Notes under the pieces: generated by a model
Seen by the model: the letters and a program-made list of their open reading frames with translations, nothing else
What the model was told of the DNA's origin: nothing
Database searches by the model: none
Source: Shimazuella kribbensis DSM 45090
GTDB lineage: Bacteria > Bacillota > Bacilli > Thermoactinomycetales > Thermoactinomycetaceae
Direction: 5' to 3'
DNA: 64,000 nt
Assembly: GCF_000428065.1 (NCBI RefSeq)
Contig: NZ_ATZF01000002.1
Span: forward strand, 124,001-188,000
In this document: one piece after another, positions 9,157 through 16,495 of the stretch
Numbering within the stretch: position 1 is the first letter of the stretch
How the letters are laid out: every line of letters starts with the position of its first letter
Position numbers and translations under genes: made by a program

Positions 9157-10617
9157 TTACACCAAACCCAAGTCTTTTCGCGGATCTCCTACCATCGTGC
9201 TTGGATCAATGATTTTGTCAAACTCATCTTCTGTAATATATCCACTCGCAATAGCCGCTTCTCGAAGAGTTATACTTTGAGCATGCGCTTGATGGGCAAT
9301 CGCGGAAGCTTTGTCATAACCGATAACAGGACTGAGAGATGTAACAAGCATGAGTGACTCATTTACATATTTCTCAATGCCCTTCTTGTCTAAGGTTATT
9401 CCTTCTACACTATACTTACGCCAGTTTTGACATACATCTGCTAGAATAAGGCTAGAATGCAACACGTTTTTTGTAATAATTGGTCTCATTGTACTCAGTT
9501 CAAAATTACCTTGAGAACCTGCAACAGCAACTGCATTGTCATTACCAATCACTTGAATACAAACCATGATCAATGCTTCTTCTTGTGTTGGATTTACTTT
9601 CCCAGGCATAATAGATGACCCTGGTTCATTTGCAGGCAACTGTAACTCATGGATACCAGCTCTAGGGCCACTCCCAAGCCAACGAATATCGTTAGCAATT
9701 TTCATAAGTGCAACTGCTAATGATCGTAAAGCCGCACTAGCATTCACCATTGCGTCCAACGAAGCTTGTGCTGCATATTTATTGGGTGCAGTCACAAAAG
9801 GATGTTCCGTAAGGCGGGCAATCTCGGCAGCAATACTCACACCAAATCCAGAGAGTGTATTTATTCCTGTACCAACAGCAGTCCCACCTGCAGCAAGCTG
9901 ATAAAGTCCAGACATGGAATTTTTGATCAGTTGCAGTGCATCTTTTAGCTGCGTAACATAACCAGACCACTCTTGGCCAACCGTTAAAGGAGTAGCATCT
10001 TGAAGATGAGTTCGTCCGATCTTAACGACATCTACCCACCCTACTGCCTTCTCCCACATCACATCGATCAGTGCTTCTATTCGAGGAATCAAGCGATTCG
10101 AAAATTCGAGCACAGTAGCAATGTGCATTGCGGTTTGAAACGTATCGTTAGAAGACTGCGACATATTGACATGATCGTTTGGATGAATGGGATTTTTCGT
10201 TCCTAACTTCCCCCCTACCTTTTGAATCGCACGATTGGAAATGACTTCATTTATGTTCATATTGGTCTGTGTACCAGAACCAGTTTGCCAAACATACAAA
10301 GGAAATTCATTATCCAGTTGACCCGAAATCACTTCATCTGCAACATTTATGATAAGTTCAGCTTTATCCTCAGACAAAATACCTGCTTCTTTGTTTACTA
10401 CGGCTGCTGCTTTCTTCACATATCCGTATGCATGATTAACGATCAGCGGCATACGGTCTTCTCCAATAGAAAAATGCAGCAACGAACGCTCCGTCTGTGC
10501 TCCCCACAAACGATCGGCGGATACTTTTATCGGTCCCATTGAATCTGTTTCAATTCGATATTTATCTCCTTCTACTAAGTCTCCTGCTTTGTATGTAATA
10601 TTTTCTTTGTGTTTCAT
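9157..10617 (-). CDS. fumC: Class II fumarate hydratase
   Basis: A 486-residue class II fumarase, the iron-independent homotetramer that interconverts fumarate and malate. The family signature GSSIMPGKVNPTQ is near residue 332, the TGSGTQTNMN and SSNDTFQTAMHIA active-site segments are intact, and HLQDATPLTVGQE is present. It is about 20 residues longer at the N-terminus than usual, but AAGGAG stands 7 bases before this ATG, so the longer start is preferred. Convergent with odhAB. Confidence 0.96.
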   Translation of the reverse strand: MKHKENITYKAGDLVEGDKYRIETDSMGPIKVSADRLWGAQTERSLLHFSIGEDRMPLIVNHAYGYVKKAAAVVNKEAGILSEDKAELIINVADEVISGQLDNEFPLYVWQTGSGTQTNMNINEVISNRAIQKVGGKLGTKNPIHPNDHVNMSQSSNDTFQTAMHIATVLEFSNRLIPRIEALIDVMWEKAVGWVDVVKIGRTHLQDATPLTVGQEWSGYVTQLKDALQLIKNSMSGLYQLAAGGTAVGTGINTLSGFGVSIAAEIARLTEHPFVTAPNKYAAQASLDAMVNASAALRSLAVALMKIANDIRWLGSGPRAGIHELQLPANEPGSSIMPGKVNPTQEEALIMVCIQVIGNDNAVAVAGSQGNFELSTMRPIITKNVLHSSLILADVCQNWRKYSVEGITLDKKGIEKYVNESLMLVTSLSPVIGYDKASAIAHQAHAQSITLREAAIASGYITEDEFDKIIDPSTMVGDPRKDLGLV

Positions 10618-10674
10618 AAATGACTCCTTCTATCTCATTTACTCTTGATTCTATCCATTTCTCACAAAGTATAA

Positions 10675-10723
10675 GTACCCTGCTTATTTAACATTATATA
10701 CTACCGTTAAATAAGCAGGGTAC
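10675..10723. terminator. Strong hairpin between fumC and the small membrane gene
   Basis: Arms GTACCCTGCTTATTTAAC and GTTAAATAAGCAGGGTAC pair perfectly around 13 bases. It lies downstream of the minus-strand gene at 10812 and upstream of fumC. The T tail is poor, so it could be a terminator or a processing hairpin. Confidence 0.6.
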
Positions 10724-10811
10724 TCACATCTACAAGTTAAATTCTCCTATTGGAGTTTGTCTCTATTATAGGTATGTACCCACGCATTCGCTGACTACAT
10801 TTTTATCAACA

Positions 10812-11084
10812 TTAATCTTTGCGTTCATTATAATACTTTACAGAGTACATAGACCCTTCGGACACCATATTATTATCCCCTTCATCGCGAGGATGCGGGT
10901 TGCCTATTTTTGCTTGAAGATCTTGGTTGTAGTGATCTTTATCTTGATCAGGGACATGATCAAAAAAGTTTCTTATTCTGTTTTCGATTCTTCTTCGATT
11001 CGTTTTGTTCGATAAAAGATAGGTTGCGAAACCAACCGTAGACAAAGTGAATCCTGCCAGAAAAGCTTTCTTTTGTGTAAACAT
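10812..11084 (-). CDS. Small membrane-anchored hypothetical protein
   Basis: A 90-residue product with one N-terminal hydrophobic segment (about 7-25, AFLAGFTLSTVGFATYLL), then an Arg-rich stretch (NRRRIENRIRNFF) and an acidic, polar tail. This is the build of YtxH-like small anchored proteins, but I cannot assign it. A strong AGGAGG precedes the ATG. It stands alone, divergent from the N-acetyltransferase gene. Confidence 0.75.
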   Translation of the reverse strand: MFTQKKAFLAGFTLSTVGFATYLLSNKTNRRRIENRIRNFFDHVPDQDKDHYNQDLQAKIGNPHPRDEGDNNMVSEGSMYSVKYYNERKD

Positions 11085-11230
11085 CTTATCCCTCCTCTAT
11101 ATAGGTTTACCCTCTCTATTGTTTTTCAATCCTAATATGCAAACTCGTTATTAATGATCAATAAAAAGAAACGAAATTATGATTAAATATGAATAACGAA
11201 TACAATACCAACATGTTGGAGGAAGTATGA

Positions 11231-12007
11231 ATGAATAACCTAAACGTATTATTTCGCAAGAGAATCGGGATATCAGAACATCAAGAAATTACATTTGAAA
11301 CATTGGATGATGTGCTTGCCAAAACAGCAAAAACGATTCCTTTTGAAAATCTTTGCATTATGAACAAAAAGACATACGATATCACAGAAGAGAATGTGAT
11401 ACACAAAATATTAGTAAAAAAGGAAGGCGGTCTGTGTTATGAATTAAACTCTCTTTTTTATTTGTTTTTGATTGAAAATGAATTTCACGCCTTTCTCGCA
11501 CGCGGAGTAGTTTACGATAATGAAGCCCAACATTTCCAACAACTAGGGAAAAACCATGTCACTATCCTATGCATCCATAATGGACAAACTTATCTAATCG
11601 ATACTGGTTTTGGAGGAAATTTACCATTAAAACCCGTCCCGTTAACTGGAGAAGTAGTTGTTTCGAGTAATGGTGAATTCCGAGTCAAGAAAAAGAAAAC
11701 AGAACTTGGTGATTATATTTTTGAACAAAAATTAAAATACAAAGATAAAGATTGGAGAATAGGTTATGCTTTTGATTCACAAAAAACGATAACAGATATA
11801 TCTGAATTTCAAGAGATCCAGAACATTATTGCTGACCATCCAAAATCAACATTTAATAAAAACCCCTTAATCACAAGACTAACCGATAGAGGAAATGTAA
11901 CATTGACAAATACATCGTTCACACAATGGATTGATGGAACGCCTACAAAAACAAAAATAGACCAAACTAGCTTTAAAAGTCATCTCGAACAGTATTTTGG
12001 CATGTGA
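11231..12007 (+). CDS. Arylamine N-acetyltransferase
   Basis: A 258-residue NAT-family enzyme that moves an acetyl group from acetyl-CoA to aromatic amines or hydroxylamines by a ping-pong mechanism. The catalytic triad is visible: C69 in GGLCYELN, H109 in KNHVTIL, D124 in LIDTGFGG. Length is normal. The ATG at 11231 follows GGAGGA by 8 bases; the ATG at 11227 is out of frame and stops at once. It ends in the hairpin at 12084. Physiological substrate unknown. Confidence 0.93.
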   Translation: MNNLNVLFRKRIGISEHQEITFETLDDVLAKTAKTIPFENLCIMNKKTYDITEENVIHKILVKKEGGLCYELNSLFYLFLIENEFHAFLARGVVYDNEAQHFQQLGKNHVTILCIHNGQTYLIDTGFGGNLPLKPVPLTGEVVVSSNGEFRVKKKKTELGDYIFEQKLKYKDKDWRIGYAFDSQKTITDISEFQEIQNIIADHPKSTFNKNPLITRLTDRGNVTLTNTSFTQWIDGTPTKTKIDQTSFKSHLEQYFGM

Positions 12008-12083
12008 CCTTAAAACGACGAGATACAAAACTTATTTCATTCTTCCTTCTTAACCTTAATCTTCACATATCCACTAAAATATT

Positions 12084-12115
12084 AAAAACTCTTCTATACA
12101 AGAAGAGTTTTTTTG
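12084..12115 (+). terminator. Terminator of the N-acetyltransferase gene
   Basis: AAAACTCTTCT and AGAAGAGTTTT pair around ATACA and are followed by T residues. A similar element occurs at 12735, so diverged copies lie on either side of the GC-rich insert. Confidence 0.85.
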
Positions 12116-12136
12116 TGCCCCTCTACTTATATTAAA

Positions 12137-12505
12137 GTGGCGGGACGCGGCGGACGCGGCGGATCCGGCAGGTCCGGTGGGTTCGCTTCCCGTGGATCGT
12201 ACTCGGGTGGAACCAGCCACTGGTACCCGGTGTTCATCTGGAACAACAACGGAGAGCCGAGCGCCTGGAACTGGCTCGTGCTGTTCCTCGTGTCTCTGTT
12301 CATCCTCGCGGTCGTGATCTTCCTCGTTTGGGTCTTCAAGAAGATCTTCTTCCCCAGGAAGCGGAACGTGTCGAGGGTTCGCCACACGCGGACGATCCAG
12401 AGGCCGGCGACCAGCACCAGCAGGCTGATCAAGTCGACCAACTCGCCTGCCGGCACGCATGAGTACCAGTCGACGGTGCACAAGGATCCCTTCAAGAAGT
12501 TGTAA
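12137..12505 (+). CDS. GC-rich foreign gene: Gly/Arg-rich single-pass membrane protein
   Basis: The 122-residue frame uses almost only G or C in third codon positions (CTC, ATC, GTG, GCC, TCG, CGG), unlike the AT-rich genes around it, so it is real coding DNA from a GC-rich source. The product has a Gly/Arg/Ser-rich N-terminus (about 1-30), an aromatic-rich segment (HWYPVFIWNNN), one transmembrane helix (about 50-75) ending in KKIFF, and a basic polar tail. I do not recognise a family. GC-rich composition begins almost exactly at the GTG at 12137 with no ribosome binding site before it, as if the insert were cut at its start. A perfect hairpin follows. Confidence 0.65.
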   Translation: MAGRGGRGGSGRSGGFASRGSYSGGTSHWYPVFIWNNNGEPSAWNWLVLFLVSLFILAVVIFLVWVFKKIFFPRKRNVSRVRHTRTIQRPATSTSRLIKSTNSPAGTHEYQSTVHKDPFKKL

Positions 12506-12525
12506 GGGGATCCGCCCTGTACACA

Positions 12526-12561
12526 GGCCGTTGTCACTCGAAAGTTCGAGTGACAACGGCC
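12526..12561 (+). terminator. Perfect GC-rich hairpin after the foreign membrane gene
   Basis: Arms GGCCGTTGTCACTCGAA and TTCGAGTGACAACGGCC match perfectly over 17 bases with a two-base centre. No T tail follows, as is common for terminators of high-GC organisms and their phages. It marks the right end of the GC-rich block. Confidence 0.75.
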
Positions 12562-12734
12562 CCACTTATTTTTAATGATAAATTCGTTATCGTATTTTAA
12601 AAATAAGAGATACAATTCATGCAAGAGACAAATAAGAGTTATCGATTGTCTCAAAAAAACAGAAATTTCAATCTTCTTTCCTTCTATCCTTTTCTAGTTA
12701 TCTCTCCCTATTTTCACGTATCCTTCTAAAAGAT

Positions 12735-12764
12735 AAAACTCCTCTGGAATACAGGAGTTTTCTT
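12735..12764 (+). terminator. Second copy of the host-type terminator, right of the GC-rich insert
   Basis: AAAACTCCT and AGGAGTTTT pair around CTGGAATAC. The sequence here and 30 bases before it (TTCACGTATCC...CTAAAA) resembles that of the 12084 terminator (TTCACATATCC...CTAAAA). The two copies flank the insert at 12137-12563. Confidence 0.55.
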
Positions 12765-12805
12765 TACATTCATCTATTTATTATTAAGCTTCTCAGCTAA
12801 TTACC

Positions 12806-12853
12806 GGGGACAGAGTATTGGCTTGATCTAACTATGATCAACCAACTCTGTCA
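12806..12853. repeat. Imperfect palindrome, REP-like
   Basis: GGGGACAGAGT...TTGATC pairs with GATCAA...ACTCTGTC, giving a long stem with two small bulges and a 7-base loop. The GGGGACAG start and lack of T tail recall REP palindromes near Y1-type transposases; compare 49919. Alternatively it ends transcription of the gene at 12940. Confidence 0.4.
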
Positions 12854-12939
12854 CATCCATCTAGTATGTGTTGCGTACTGTATCTATGAAGTACCATTAC
12901 ACATACACGTCAAGCGTGTGTTTCAGGAATAGCTTGAGG

Positions 12940-13470
12940 TTACCCCCTCGCCCCTTCAACCTGTTCGATCAGTTCGGCCAGCCGGTTGCAAATCCCCATG
13001 AGGATAGTAGCCGTATGCCTCGCAATCTGGGCCTTCCGGCGATTCTCGCGATACCGGTTCGGATAGAGTTCGGCCTGAGAGCTACTCTTGAGATTCTGTA
13101 CACCGATGCCCTCGAACTGGCTAGCCTGGTGGCATTCGGCACACCAATGGTTGGTCGCCATCTCGAGAATGTCTCGCAGAACCTCTACATTCCAGCTGCT
13201 CCAAGAATACCGAGAGGCAGTCCTGTTGACTTCCTTCAGCTGCTCGTAGAACTCCATCTGACGAATGCGGTAGTGAGCTTCTACTTCAGTCATCATCATC
13301 TCCTGCATGGTAGGGGTAACCCTCGTCCATGTGTAGCTGCTGATTCGCTCTACTTCCTGCTCCTTTTTCTGAGAAGAAGTTTTACGAACAGCACTCGCAG
13401 TGATGATGTTTCCAGTCACCTTCATGAACAGGTTCCGGCGCCAATCCTGACCGTTGATGTTGTCGGTCAC
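12940..13470 (-). CDS. GC-rich foreign gene: hypothetical protein with an HWCAECH motif
   Basis: A 176-residue frame starting with GTG behind AAGGAG, with codon use (GAG, CTG, AAG, CGC, GCC) far more GC-rich than nearby genes. The product is soluble and helical, rich in Glu, Arg and Gln. The segment NHWCAECHQ near residue 108 contains Cys-x2-Cys-His and could bind zinc or, less likely, haem. No family recognised. It has its own sigma-A-type promoter at 13514 and probably its own downstream hairpin, so it looks like a self-contained imported cassette. Possible origin is an actinobacterial phage or plasmid of about 50% GC, but this is inference. Confidence 0.65.
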   Translation of the reverse strand: MTDNINGQDWRRNLFMKVTGNIITASAVRKTSSQKKEQEVERISSYTWTRVTPTMQEMMMTEVEAHYRIRQMEFYEQLKEVNRTASRYSWSSWNVEVLRDILEMATNHWCAECHQASQFEGIGVQNLKSSSQAELYPNRYRENRRKAQIARHTATILMGICNRLAELIEQVEGARG

Positions 13471-13513
13471 CTTAACTCCTTGATTGAATTAGATGGGGTC
13501 TTTCTTGCCTCTC

Positions 13514-13543
13514 ATTATATTATAAATTTCCACTGTTTTGTAA
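13514..13543 (-). promoter_or_regulatory. Promoter of the GC-rich gene at 12940
   Basis: On the minus strand TTACAA, an 18-base spacer and a perfect TATAAT lie about 45 bases before the GTG start. The AT-rich promoter with a GC-rich gene body suggests the cassette came with an expression signal suited to this host. Confidence 0.55.
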
Positions 13544-13550
13544 GTTCTAT

Positions 13551-14939
13551 TCACGAAATTTTTGGAGCTGCTCGCATTCCAAGATAACAATAAATAGTGC
13601 CATCTTGTAAAGGCAAAAATACAACAGGTATAAAATCTTGACCTGGAACTGCCCCAGCAAAAACGGTTGTAGTTACTGGTATCAGTTCTATTTTTAGCGG
13701 AGGAGCTGGGTCTTTTCTTCCATCCACCGTTTTGTATATCAAATATGGAGTATTGTCATCAATTAATACCGTAATGTCAAGGCCTTGACGTTTGTATGTC
13801 CCTGCATATGGTGTCATATCTACTGTAGGAGGTTGTGGTAGCGGTAAAAATGGCTTGTTTGGTATTTTTATACCAGCTATTTCCCAAAACAGCTCTTGAA
13901 AGAGCATCGAATGAAGAAGATTTGATTTTCCCCCATTGGTCACAAGTGCAATGGCAACACCAGTTTCAGGGGCAATACGCAAGTATGCGTTCTGACCAAT
14001 TGTCGCTCCGTCGTGACCAAATACTGGAATGTCGCCCCAATCGTATATCATCCAGCCAAGTCCCCATCCCTCATTTCCTGATGTCCACTTATCAGGAGAT
14101 TCCATCTCCAGCCGTTGCATCGCTATGACCGATTCATCTGTCAATATATGAGTACCGTCAGACGTTACACCACCTTCAAGATGCATTTGAGCCAATCGAA
14201 CAAGATCAGCAGCAGTAGCACACAATGCTCCACCACTCGGCCCGGATGAACGTGGTAAAAGATTCCAAAATGGCATCGGTTCTGGTTCTTGACCATCTTC
14301 ACCTGAGTGTCCCATCGCTGATCGAAAACGTAAAACTTCCTCTGGCAATGTTACAGTGTGAGTGAGTCCAAGTGGTGAGAGGAGCCGATCTCTTAAAGCA
14401 TCATCCCAAGACTGACCTGTCACTACCTCTACGATTCGACCCAAAACATTGTATCCAACACTGCTGTAAGAAACGATCGTTCCTGGAATACTATCTAAGG
14501 TTAAATCGCTACACGCCTTGACATAACGAGCCAAACAATCATTCCCACGTCCGGTGTCTATTGTATAATCACTAGTTAGACCACTGGTATGACTGAATAA
14601 TTGACGAATCGTAATCGCTTCAGCACCAAAAATGTTTAATTCTGGAAAAATATCTTTCACCAGTGTATTTAGCTTTAACTCTCCTGAATCAACGAGCTGC
14701 ATCACCAAGATAGCCGTATATACTTTCGAGATCGATCCAATTTGGAACAACGAATCGGTAGTCGCTTCTACACCTGTTCCTTTATGCAACACCCCATTAG
14801 CCAATGAATGAATTTTCCCATCTACTAATACAGCAAGTGATGCTCCTGGTACGCGATAGGTTTTACATAGATCGCTCAACCGTTTTTGCCAATGTTCATA
14901 GCGAAATGAATAACACTCTACTCTTCTAAAATTCTTCAT
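13551..14939 (-). CDS. Serine hydrolase of the beta-lactamase/penicillin-binding (S12) family
   Basis: The 462-residue protein has the S12 nucleophile motif S69-I-S-K72 and the second motif Tyr-x-Asn in SVGYNVLGRI. The third motif takes the His-x-Gly form (GHDGATIGQN). A C-terminal beta-rich domain of about 100 residues follows, as in many esterase-like or D-peptidase-like members. No signal peptide is visible, so it is probably cytoplasmic. The ATG at 14939 is chosen because AAGGAG lies 7 bases upstream; an ATG at 14972 has none. It is divergent from the peptide/ThiF locus 212 bases away; a role in trimming or detoxifying that product is conceivable but unproved. Confidence 0.88.
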   Translation of the reverse strand: MKNFRRVECYSFRYEHWQKRLSDLCKTYRVPGASLAVLVDGKIHSLANGVLHKGTGVEATTDSLFQIGSISKVYTAILVMQLVDSGELKLNTLVKDIFPELNIFGAEAITIRQLFSHTSGLTSDYTIDTGRGNDCLARYVKACSDLTLDSIPGTIVSYSSVGYNVLGRIVEVVTGQSWDDALRDRLLSPLGLTHTVTLPEEVLRFRSAMGHSGEDGQEPEPMPFWNLLPRSSGPSGGALCATAADLVRLAQMHLEGGVTSDGTHILTDESVIAMQRLEMESPDKWTSGNEGWGLGWMIYDWGDIPVFGHDGATIGQNAYLRIAPETGVAIALVTNGGKSNLLHSMLFQELFWEIAGIKIPNKPFLPLPQPPTVDMTPYAGTYKRQGLDITVLIDDNTPYLIYKTVDGRKDPAPPLKIELIPVTTTVFAGAVPGQDFIPVVFLPLQDGTIYCYLGMRAAPKIS

Positions 14940-15105
14940 ATTCTTTCTCCTTATTCTTTGTTTTTCATTCACTCTTCTTAAATATGTTACAATCGCTTTT
15001 TAAACGGAATATAAACAGTAAATAGCGCTTTATATAAACCATCATTCTAAATATTAATAATAAAAAGAAATATATTTTTTCTAAATAAAAGCTTTTCTTT
15101 TGATT

Positions 15106-15137
15106 CTATTTAATATACTATTAAGAATATTAAATAG
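15106..15137. promoter_or_regulatory. Inverted repeat in the leader of the peptide gene
   Basis: CTATTTAATAT and ATATTAAATAG (11 bases each, 10-base centre) are exact inverted copies directly before the GGAGG site of the peptide gene. It may be an operator or a 5' hairpin that shields the ribosome binding site. Confidence 0.6.
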
Positions 15138-15151
15138 TGGAGGTGACGAAT

Positions 15152-15232
15152 ATGAAGAAAAAATCTCTAAAAGTGAAAACGTCTTCAAAAACCAAAGCTG
15201 TTTCCGTTATTGTGGAAGGTCTCAAATTCTAA
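15152..15232 (+). CDS. Candidate precursor peptide of a ThiF/MccB-like modification system
   Basis: A 26-residue ORF begins with ATG 8 bases after a strong GGAGG. The first 15 residues are Lys/Ser/Thr-rich (MKKKSLKVK...), the last 11 mostly hydrophobic with a single Glu (VSVIVEGLKF). A perfect hairpin at 15254 and then a ThiF-like gene follow. This arrangement (tiny gene, hairpin, adenylating enzyme) is known from microcin C-type operons. The C-terminal residue is Phe, not the Asn that MccB adenylates in microcin C, so the chemistry must differ if the link is real. The alternative is a leader peptide for the enzyme gene. Confidence 0.6.
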   Translation: MKKKSLKVKTSSKTKAVSVIVEGLKF

Positions 15233-15253
15233 AAAGCTCATACTTATTGAAAA

Positions 15254-15280
15254 AAGCAAGCTCTGAACAGCTTGCTTTCT
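15254..15280 (+). terminator. Hairpin between peptide gene and ThiF gene
   Basis: AAGCAAGCT and AGCTTGCTT form a perfect 9-bp stem around CTGAAC, followed by TTCTTATT. It is likely a partial terminator giving much more peptide than enzyme mRNA, as in many RiPP operons. Confidence 0.7.
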
Positions 15281-15315
15281 TATTGAAGATGTAGGAAAGG
15301 AGTGGATCCTTTATT

Positions 15316-16407
15316 ATGAAGAAATCAATCATAAAACCTATGCTCTCCAAACATTTATATGCTAGAAATACAATAGATGGGCAAATCATAATCCGATCAC
15401 ATGAATTAATTGAATTGGAGTCTTTAGATAATGTTCAGGTAGCAGCAATGAAGTTAATGACCGGAGAATATACAACCAATGAAATTTATAAATTTTTATT
15501 ATCAAACGGATATGAGATGGATGAAGAAGAGTTATCTGATCTTATCGAAACACTTCAAGAATATTCTTTAGTAGTGGATCAGACAGAAATTGATCTGAAT
15601 CATATTATTTCTGATTCGAGTAAAGAACGCTATGCTAGACAAATTTCTTTATTTTCCGGAATGACAAATGGATATAAAAATGCATATGAAATACAAAAAA
15701 AAATTGAGAGCTCGCATGTTGCTATTGTTGGTCTTGGAGGAGTCGGCTCCTATGCACTTTATGCATTTGCTGCAATGGGTGTGGGTACGATTACAGCCTG
15801 TGACTTTGATACGGTTGATCTAAGTAATCTCAGTCGGCAAATACTTTACCACGAGCAAGATGTAGGAAAAAAGAAAGTCGAAGTTGCTAAGCAACGAGCG
15901 AAAGAGATAAACAGTCAAACAAAATACCATTTTTTCCAACGTCAAATTACATCAACTAAAGACTTAACAGAGATCGCCCAAGGCTCTGATATTGTTTTAC
16001 TAGCAGCAGATACTCCTAGAGGAAAAATAACGCACTGGATGAATGAAGCTAGCTATCAACTGAGCATCCCATTTCTAACTGCTGGCACTTCTATGACTAC
16101 ACAGGTTTGTGGTCCGCTGATTGTTCCAGGAAAAACGCTTTGCTTTGATTGTAGTATGCCAGAGAAAACATTAGAAACTCATCCCATAGTTCAATTTATT
16201 AATCAACGTTACGAAGGCGCTTTAATTGATCCCTATAATGCGATTGTAGCTAGTTTGGGTGTTTTAGAAATCATGAAACATCTAACTGGTTTTTCTGAAT
16301 CACGACTATACAATCATAGATATATCCTCGATTTACATACGTTAGAATCATCATTTGTTGAAATAAAACCAAAAACGAGTAGGAACAGATGCCCTCTTTG
16401 TGAATAG
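15316..16407 (+). CDS. ThiF/E1-like adenylating enzyme with N-terminal RRE-like domain
   Basis: The 363-residue protein has two parts. Residues 1-95 look like a small winged-helix peptide-binding domain (RRE/PqqD-like or MccB peptide clamp) with an acidic EMDEEELSDLIETL segment. Residues 100-363 are an E1-like domain: ERYARQ at 104-109, nucleotide loop GLGGVG at 139-144, DFDTVDLSNLSRQ at 163-175, D232, and two zinc-knuckle pairs C276/C279 and C359/C362. Such enzymes adenylate a C-terminal or side-chain carboxylate. No ubiquitin-like, ThiS or MoaD gene is near; the neighbour is the 26-residue peptide. AAAGGAG lies 13 bases before the ATG, rather far. Its role in a modified peptide is inferred from context. 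Confidence 0.85.
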   Translation: MKKSIIKPMLSKHLYARNTIDGQIIIRSHELIELESLDNVQVAAMKLMTGEYTTNEIYKFLLSNGYEMDEEELSDLIETLQEYSLVVDQTEIDLNHIISDSSKERYARQISLFSGMTNGYKNAYEIQKKIESSHVAIVGLGGVGSYALYAFAAMGVGTITACDFDTVDLSNLSRQILYHEQDVGKKKVEVAKQRAKEINSQTKYHFFQRQITSTKDLTEIAQGSDIVLLAADTPRGKITHWMNEASYQLSIPFLTAGTSMTTQVCGPLIVPGKTLCFDCSMPEKTLETHPIVQFINQRYEGALIDPYNAIVASLGVLEIMKHLTGFSESRLYNHRYILDLHTLESSFVEIKPKTSRNRCPLCE

Positions 16408-16438
16408 TACTTAGTGTATCGGCAGTTTGATAAAAAAT

Positions 16439-16484
16439 AACAGGGTCTGTTCCACATATCCGAAAAGCAGCCCTGTTTCTCTTT
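16439..16484. terminator. Bidirectional terminator between ThiF gene and histidine kinase
   Basis: AACAGGG-CTG and CAG-CCCTGTT pair with one bulged T around an 18-base loop; T-rich on the right and A-rich on the left. It sits between convergent genes. Confidence 0.8.
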
Positions 16485-16495
16485 TGTCTTGTTTT

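Noticed and set aside
12074-12565. Long minus-strand frames opposite the GC-rich gene at 12137
   Set aside because: They mirror a GC-rich coding strand, lack a ribosome binding site, run through the hairpin, and give low-complexity Arg/Pro/Gly-rich products. The plus strand has the coherent codon bias.
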